NCBI GenBank assembly: GCA_013375385.1
Contig: JABXJY010000056.1
Span: 1-11,671, forward strand
Length of the DNA stretch: 11,671 bases
Reading direction: 5' to 3'
Source of the DNA: Desulfobacterales bacterium
GTDB taxonomy: Bacteria > Desulfobacterota > DSM-4660 > Desulfatiglandales > B25-G16
Below, piece after piece: positions 6,949 to 11,671 of this stretch. The notes beneath the pieces are model-generated. The model was not told where the DNA came from. It did not search any database and worked only from the letters and a program-made list of their open reading frames with translations. Position 1 is the first letter of the stretch, and each line of letters starts with the position of its first letter. The position numbers and the translations under genes were made by a program.

Positions 6949-7401
6949 ATGGATATATTAGATAGTTCAAAATGTTCTGAGATAGGGAAACAATGTGTGT
7001 GTTCAAATCTACGGAAGGCAAGCCGTTTGATTACTCAAACGTATGATGAATTCCTGCGGCCATCTGGATTAAGAGGAACACAATTTGGACTAATGATGAT
7101 AATAAGAGGATTCGGGAAGGTAACTATCAAGAAATTGGCAGACTGGGCAATCATGGATCGGACCACAGTTACCAGAAACCTGAAGCTTCTTGAAAAGAAA
7201 GGGTCTATAAGAATTGAGCCTGGGAAGGACCACAGGGAGAGGGTAGTGACGTTAACACATGAGGGTATAACTGCTTTGGTGGCTGCGATTCCTTTTTGGG
7301 AAAAAGCACAACATCATGTTGGTGAAATCTTTGGGAAGGACAGGACAAGCCGTGTTGTAAGAGAACTATCCAAGATGGTTTCTACGGTGCGTAACAAGTG
7401 A
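6949..7401 (+). CDS. MarR-family winged-helix regulator
   Basis: A 150-residue protein of usual MarR size, likely a dimeric DNA-binding repressor or ligand/redox sensor. Residues 17-52 are the first dimerisation helix and linker (LRKASRLITQTYDEFLRP, then GLRGTQFGLM). Residues 58-82 are the helix-turn-helix (VTIKKLADWAIMDRTTVTRN, then LKLLEKKG). The wing follows with KDHRERVVTLTHEG (93-106), carrying the D-x-R-x-R and LTxxG hallmarks. Three cysteines near the N-terminus (C9, C16, C18) could make it redox-sensitive. No strong Shine-Dalgarno precedes the ATG; AAAGAA is the nearest. It is the first gene of the plus-strand cluster, 88 bp upstream of the molybdoenzyme, which it probably regulates; control of the divergent MFS gene is also possible. 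A T8 run follows its stop, but I see no stem before it, so it is not an obvious terminator. Confidence 0.9.
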   Translation: MDILDSSKCSEIGKQCVCSNLRKASRLITQTYDEFLRPSGLRGTQFGLMMIIRGFGKVTIKKLADWAIMDRTTVTRNLKLLEKKGSIRIEPGKDHRERVVTLTHEGITALVAAIPFWEKAQHHVGEIFGKDRTSRVVRELSKMVSTVRNK

Positions 7402-7489
7402 TTTTTTTTGTGCAAGAGAGTGTAACTCCACTTCCCCGAACCGGAACACTTTCAAAATAGGTGGTCATTGATACATTAAGGGGGAAATA

Positions 7490-9730
7490 ATGGAACAATG
7501 GAAAAAGACATCATGTGTATTATGCGGAAATACCTGTGGCCTGGAGGTATTAGTTGAAGACAATCGGATGGTAAAGGTCCGTCCTGACAAAGACCAGCCG
7601 GTAAGCCAGGGCTATGCATGCCGAAAGGGCTTGAGCATTATCCACCATCAGCACCATGCCGATCGTCTCATGTATGCGCTTAAGAAAGTAGGAAATACAT
7701 TCGAAAGAATATCGTGGGATAAGGCCATAGATGAGATCGCAGAAAGACTTACTGCAATCATAGACAAGTATGGACCGCGCTCTTTTGCTTACATGGGCGG
7801 GGGCGGCGTAAGCTGGGCGTCTGAGGCAGTCTTTGGAAGGAGCGTGCTTCGTGGCTTGGGATCGCAATACATGTATAACGCCCTGGCCCAGGAGTTGACC
7901 GGAAAGTTTTGGGCAGACGGGAGGTCTTTTGGCCGGCAATTCCTCCACGCCGAACCTCACATAGAGGAAACCGATATGCTACTGATTATTGGATGGAACC
8001 CGATGATGAGCCATCACACACCTCGGGCGCGCCGTGTGTTGAGAAAGCTGAGCAAAGATCCCGACAAGCTCCTTGTTGTTATTGACCCACGCCAATCCGA
8101 AACTGCAACGATCGCCGATATCCATCTGCCTATTCGGCCTGGCACGGATGCACTTTTGAATTGCGCAATGATCTCTATCATATTGAAGGAGGGCTGGCAT
8201 AACAAGGATTATATTGAAAAACACGTCGGTGGTTTTGAAACCATCCATTCTTGGTTCACCGATTTTGATGCACAAGGGGCTATTCGGGTCTGCGAATTAG
8301 ACTATAATCAAGTGCGCGACCTCTGCCATGAATTTGCCACCCGCAAGTCAAGCCTTCGTTGTGATCTTGGCGTCCTGATGACCCGTCATAGCACGCTTAT
8401 CTCCTATCTGGAGAATGTCCTGCTGTCTGTCTGCGGCCGGATCGGAGTCAGGGGTGGTAATCTTTTTCCGGGAAGCCTATTAGGTCGGGGCCCCCATTCA
8501 GATGAGAGGAATCCCAACACCTGGCGCACGGTGGCAACGAATTATCCGGCTATTTGCGGTGTATATCCGCCTAATGTTATGCCTGAGGAGATAATGTCAG
8601 GCAGCCCTGACAGGCTAAGGGCGGTGATTGTCAGCAGCTCGAATCCACTGCGTTCGTTTGCCGATACCACTGCCTATGAGGAGGCCTTCAAACGACTGGA
8701 TCTCCTGGTAAGTGTTGAACTATCCATGACCGAAACCGCTTCGCTGGCCCACTATGTGCTTCCTGCTCGCTCATGCTATGAATCTTGGGATGGCCCCTTC
8801 GGCCCGGGACACCCGAAGGTCTTTTTCCAGATGCGCCATCCTGTGTTGGAGCCAGAAGGAGAACAGATTGAGGCAGGAGAGGTATTTACGCGGTTAGCGG
8901 ACCGGTTGGGCCTGATCCCTGAAATTCCGAATTCACTTTACGAAGCCGCCGAAAGCGGGGATCGGATGAAGTTCGGCGCGACTTTGACAGAATTTTTGAA
9001 ATCCAATCCCAAGGTGAGCAGTAGAATTCCTTTCATCCTTGCCAGGACCCTGGGGAAGGCACTCGGCTCCGGCAATCTCGCCTCGCTATGGGGGCTTCTC
9101 CAGACCCTGCCGCAATCATCTCATGAGAATGCAGCCCGGATAGGATTCACTCCCGGCCCTGGGTTAGGGGAAGAGCTATTTCAGGCTATCCTGGATCAGC
9201 CTGAGGGGGCTTTTGTAGGCGAGGTCGATACGGAAGAGAACAATCTCAAAGCTCTGGCCACGGAGGATGGGCGTATAAACCTGGATGTACCCGAGATGGC
9301 CGATTGGCTCAAGGAGATAGATCCTGTTGCCGAATCGGGAAAACTCAAGGAGAGCAGCAATTACCCGTTTATCCTATCAGCGGGTCGCCACATGGATATG
9401 AATGCAAATACATTGATGCGGAACCCGGCCTGGAACGAGGGTCGCCGGGCCTGCACCGTGACCATGCACTCTGGAGACGCAGAGGAATTCGGTTTTTCGG
9501 ATGGACAGACAGTGCGCGTCATCACCGAGGCGGGAGCGGAAACCGTGGAGCTGGAAGTCACCGATTCAGCCAAGCCAGGACATATCACCATCCCGCATGG
9601 CTTCGGCCTGGTCTACCAGGGCAAGAAATACGGGGCTAACGTTAATAGGCTGACTAAGAACACTCACCGGGATCGGCTGGCCGGCACGCCTTTGCACCGG
9701 TACGTTCTCTGTCGCGTGGAGACTGTGTAA
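7490..9730 (+). CDS. molybdopterin oxidoreductase (DMSO reductase superfamily), cytoplasmic, [4Fe-4S]-containing
   Basis: A 746-residue enzyme that should bind a bis-molybdopterin guanine dinucleotide Mo or W cofactor. C9-x2-C12-x3-C16-x27-C44 is the N-terminal [4Fe-4S] motif, followed by the usual CRKG. Residues 162-210 hold the cofactor-binding fold (DMLLIIGWNP, VVIDPRQSETATIADIH). Residues 626-746 are the C-terminal molydop-binding domain (FILSAGRHMD, FGFSDGQTVRV, HITIPHGFG). There is no twin-arginine signal, so it works in the cytoplasm. In the loop where formate dehydrogenase has Cys/Sec and others Ser or Asp, the sequence reads ALAQELTGKFW (131-141), with no Cys, Sec, Ser or Asp. The substrate is therefore open. 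The AAGGGGG ribosome site before the ATG is strong. The following gene abuts its stop codon. Distant alternatives such as acetylene-hydratase or transhydroxylase-like activity cannot be excluded. Confidence 0.9.
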   Translation: MEQWKKTSCVLCGNTCGLEVLVEDNRMVKVRPDKDQPVSQGYACRKGLSIIHHQHHADRLMYALKKVGNTFERISWDKAIDEIAERLTAIIDKYGPRSFAYMGGGGVSWASEAVFGRSVLRGLGSQYMYNALAQELTGKFWADGRSFGRQFLHAEPHIEETDMLLIIGWNPMMSHHTPRARRVLRKLSKDPDKLLVVIDPRQSETATIADIHLPIRPGTDALLNCAMISIILKEGWHNKDYIEKHVGGFETIHSWFTDFDAQGAIRVCELDYNQVRDLCHEFATRKSSLRCDLGVLMTRHSTLISYLENVLLSVCGRIGVRGGNLFPGSLLGRGPHSDERNPNTWRTVATNYPAICGVYPPNVMPEEIMSGSPDRLRAVIVSSSNPLRSFADTTAYEEAFKRLDLLVSVELSMTETASLAHYVLPARSCYESWDGPFGPGHPKVFFQMRHPVLEPEGEQIEAGEVFTRLADRLGLIPEIPNSLYEAAESGDRMKFGATLTEFLKSNPKVSSRIPFILARTLGKALGSGNLASLWGLLQTLPQSSHENAARIGFTPGPGLGEELFQAILDQPEGAFVGEVDTEENNLKALATEDGRINLDVPEMADWLKEIDPVAESGKLKESSNYPFILSAGRHMDMNANTLMRNPAWNEGRRACTVTMHSGDAEEFGFSDGQTVRVITEAGAETVELEVTDSAKPGHITIPHGFGLVYQGKKYGANVNRLTKNTHRDRLAGTPLHRYVLCRVETV

Positions 9731-11395
9731 ATGCAACTAAAAGACAAGAGACAATGGGAATTAACCATATGCGACCATACCTATGGTGCATACCTTGAGA
9801 TGGTCAAGAACTTCCACGGATATGCTGCACCAGGCATGATGCTGGGCGGTTTTATGGTGGATCTGGCATACAGGCGTCTCCGAGAGGGTGAGTTATTTGA
9901 CGCCATCTGTGAGACGAGGGCGTGCCTTCCGGACGCTATACAGATCTTGACGCCTTGCACCGTGGGGAACGGATGGTTGAGAATCATTGATATCGGACGT
10001 TTCGCCCTGACCCTCTATGAGAAATACAACGGTGCCGGAATTCGGGTCTTCGTGGATCCGTCAAAACTGGAACCCTATCCGGAGTTAAGGAGCTGGTTTT
10101 TCAGGCTTAAGCCGAAGAAAGAACAAGACGTTGATCTGCTGCTGGATGAGATCTGGGAAGCGGGCTCCACGGTGTGCAGTTTCGAAGAGGTAAGACTTGA
10201 TCTGGAATTTCTCAGTGCGGAGCTCCGAAAAGAATTTACCATCTGTCCCTCATGCCATGAGGCTTATCCGACTGAACACGGCTCCCTGTGCCTCGGCTGT
10301 CAGGGGCAACTCCCTTACCTGCCACGGCAAGAAACAGGAGATGGGGCGGTTTCAAGGAGGCCCCAGTTGAAGGCAGTGCCCATCGAAAAGGCTGAAGGGC
10401 TTCATGTCCTTCACGATATGACGGAGATCATTCCGGGTAAGACAAAAGGGGCAGCATTCAAACGGGATCAGGCAATAGCGGCCGGGGACATTTGCCGGTT
10501 GCAGAAAATGGGTCGGCAGACCGTCTATGTGGCTGAAGTGAATTCCGAGGAACCAGATTGGATTCATGAAGATGAGGCAGCCGATGCCTTTGCCAAAGCC
10601 ATGGCTGGTGAAGGGGTTATGTATCCAGAATCCCCAAGCGAGGGCAAAATGGAGCTATTAGCGGCCCGGGACGGGTTGCTTTTGGTCGATGACAAGAGGC
10701 TGGAGATCTTTAATCTACAGCCCGATGTAAAGTGTGCCAGTCGTCATGGATTTACTGTGGTATCCAAAGGTTCCAAGTTGGCGGGAACCAGGGCCATTCC
10801 CCTCTATATTCACCGGGTGGAATTTGAGAAGGCGATGGCCGTTTTGAACGACGGGCCGTTGTTTCGAGTGCTACCCATGCGCCAGGCTAATGTGGGGATT
10901 GTGGTCACCGGGACCGAAGTGTTTCTGGGATCGGTGGAAGATAGATTCATTCCCATCATTCGGGGAAAGGTAGAAGCGTATGGTTGCCAGGTCGTTAAGG
11001 CCGTCATCGTACCGGACGACCGCGAAGCAATCTGCGAGAACGTGAAAGACCTTTTGGCCCATGATGTGGACTTATTGATTACGACTGCCGGACTCTCGGT
11101 GGATCCCGACGACGTCACCCGCCGAGGGCTCCTGGATGCCGGGGTCGTTAATCTGAGATACGGCGCGCCTGTTCTTCCGGGGAATATGACGCTGCTGGCC
11201 CGCATCGGTCGGGTGCAGGTTATTGGTGTGCCTGCGTGTGCACTCTATCATAAAACCACGAGCTTTGATCTCTTGCTTCCGCGGCTGTTAGCCGGTATGG
11301 ACATCGAAGACCAGGATCTGGCCAAAATGGGACATGGCGCCATGTGCTTGGATTGCAGCCCTTGCACTTTCCCCAAATGCTCGTTTGGGAAGTAA
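9731..11395 (+). CDS. FmdE-zinc ribbon-MoeA-like fusion, probable molybdenum-cofactor partner of the upstream oxidoreductase
   Basis: A 554-residue fusion whose ATG directly follows the oxidoreductase TAA, which implies translational coupling. Residues 14-125 are an FmdE domain with HGYAAPG (29-35), C60, C65, LPDAIQ and C76 in PCTVGNG. C172-x2-C175 and C187-x2-C190 form a zinc ribbon. Residues 222-370 resemble the first part of MoeA-like molybdopterin-binding proteins (HDMTEIIPGKTKGAAF). Residues 386-525 are a MoCF-binding domain with GIVVTGTEV (388-396) and LITTAGLSVDPDDV (449-462), which corresponds to the TGG-S-xGDxD pterin/metal loop. The tail, C539-x2-C542-x2-C545-x4-C550 near the end, is a possible metal or Fe-S site. 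FmdE takes its name from a formylmethanofuran dehydrogenase operon but also occurs in non-methanogens beside molybdoenzymes. I infer that it delivers, inserts or checks the pterin cofactor of the neighbouring enzyme. Confidence 0.85.
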   Translation: MQLKDKRQWELTICDHTYGAYLEMVKNFHGYAAPGMMLGGFMVDLAYRRLREGELFDAICETRACLPDAIQILTPCTVGNGWLRIIDIGRFALTLYEKYNGAGIRVFVDPSKLEPYPELRSWFFRLKPKKEQDVDLLLDEIWEAGSTVCSFEEVRLDLEFLSAELRKEFTICPSCHEAYPTEHGSLCLGCQGQLPYLPRQETGDGAVSRRPQLKAVPIEKAEGLHVLHDMTEIIPGKTKGAAFKRDQAIAAGDICRLQKMGRQTVYVAEVNSEEPDWIHEDEAADAFAKAMAGEGVMYPESPSEGKMELLAARDGLLLVDDKRLEIFNLQPDVKCASRHGFTVVSKGSKLAGTRAIPLYIHRVEFEKAMAVLNDGPLFRVLPMRQANVGIVVTGTEVFLGSVEDRFIPIIRGKVEAYGCQVVKAVIVPDDREAICENVKDLLAHDVDLLITTAGLSVDPDDVTRRGLLDAGVVNLRYGAPVLPGNMTLLARIGRVQVIGVPACALYHKTTSFDLLLPRLLAGMDIEDQDLAKMGHGAMCLDCSPCTFPKCSFGK

Positions 11396-11396
11396 A

Positions 11397-11671
11397 GGAG
11401 CATTTCAAGCTGCTTTTGGCTCTTGTAAAGCTCTGCTTCCAATTTTTCAACACGCCTTCTTAGATTTCGATTCTTAGATAGTTCACTCTTCATTCTTACA
11501 ACAACACTGCTTACAGAGCTGTAGTTTTTGATTCCAAATTCCCTGCCAATCTCCTTCAGAGGCGAGTCGCCGTATCAGCTCTTTCCCTAACCGGGTCTTC
11601 TTCAGCTTTTGTCTCGCGTTCAGCAGATTATCACCTGGCTTACGAGCCCTCACCTTGAGGCAGAAAATAGA
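11397..11671 (-). pseudogene. 3' remnant of a REP-associated (IS200-like) transposase
   Basis: On the minus strand the segment from 11574 down to about 11401 reads YGDSPLKEIGREFGIKNYSS, then VSSVVVRMK, then a coiled helix NRNLRRRVEKLEAELYKS. This is the DnaA-like helix-turn-helix tail typical of tyrosine-type REP-associated transposases. The frame is closed upstream by a TGA at 11577-11575, while an open frame offset by one base continues to the window edge, so a frameshift is likely. The end of the protein has also been lost and runs into the neighbouring gene's 3' end. Upstream sequence beyond the window would be needed to see the catalytic HUH part. Confidence 0.55.

Noticed and set aside
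7402..7489. Terminator after the MarR gene (T8 run)
   Set aside because: No stem precedes the T-run, so the cluster is probably cotranscribed.
11575..11577. In-frame TGA in the transposase remnant as another selenocysteine
   Set aside because: It is not at a redox-active cysteine, and an offset open frame upstream points to a frameshift in a decayed gene.

Overview
The window reads like an accessory region of an anaerobic bacterium, most probably a Desulfobacterota-type (sulfate-reducing or syntrophic) organism. This is inferred from the gene content: a DUF1638 sensor beside a cobalamin-domain relative, an FmdE/molybdopterin gene pair, a C_GCAxxG_C_C redox protein that appears to use selenocysteine, and a REP-type transposase remnant. 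No rRNA, tRNA or CRISPR array was seen.

Left part (1-2155, minus strand): a two-gene operon with an ATGA overlap. The first gene encodes a 221-residue protein whose C-terminal half resembles a cobalamin-binding Rossmann domain that has lost its cobalt-ligating histidine motif. The second encodes a DUF1638-PAS-GAF sensor that runs off the left edge. A long AT-rich stretch without genes follows (2156-3102).

Centre (3103-6277, minus strand): a LysE-family exporter, a small redox protein and an MFS carrier of the oxalate/monocarboxylate type. The small protein is the highlight. Its frame is open for 162 codons (4549 to 4061) except for one TGA, which sits exactly where the family has its first conserved cysteine. 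A hairpin resembling a bacterial SECIS element starts 11 nt after the TGA. A good sigma70-type promoter and a strong Shine-Dalgarno lie upstream. Ordinary gene calling would keep only the last 113 residues and lose the active-site residue.

Right part (6278-11395): a 670-bp divergent intergenic region carries a small inverted-repeat element of about 143 bp and a separate 10-bp palindrome. A plus-strand cluster follows: a MarR-family regulator, a molybdopterin oxidoreductase with an N-terminal [4Fe-4S] motif, and, directly abutting it, an FmdE-zinc ribbon-MoeA-like fusion that ends in a four-cysteine cluster. The last gene is plausibly a dedicated cofactor-handling or maturation partner of the oxidoreductase, under MarR control.

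Right edge (11397-11671, minus strand): a broken 3' part of a REP-associated (IS200-like) transposase, recognised by its DnaA-like helix-turn-helix tail.
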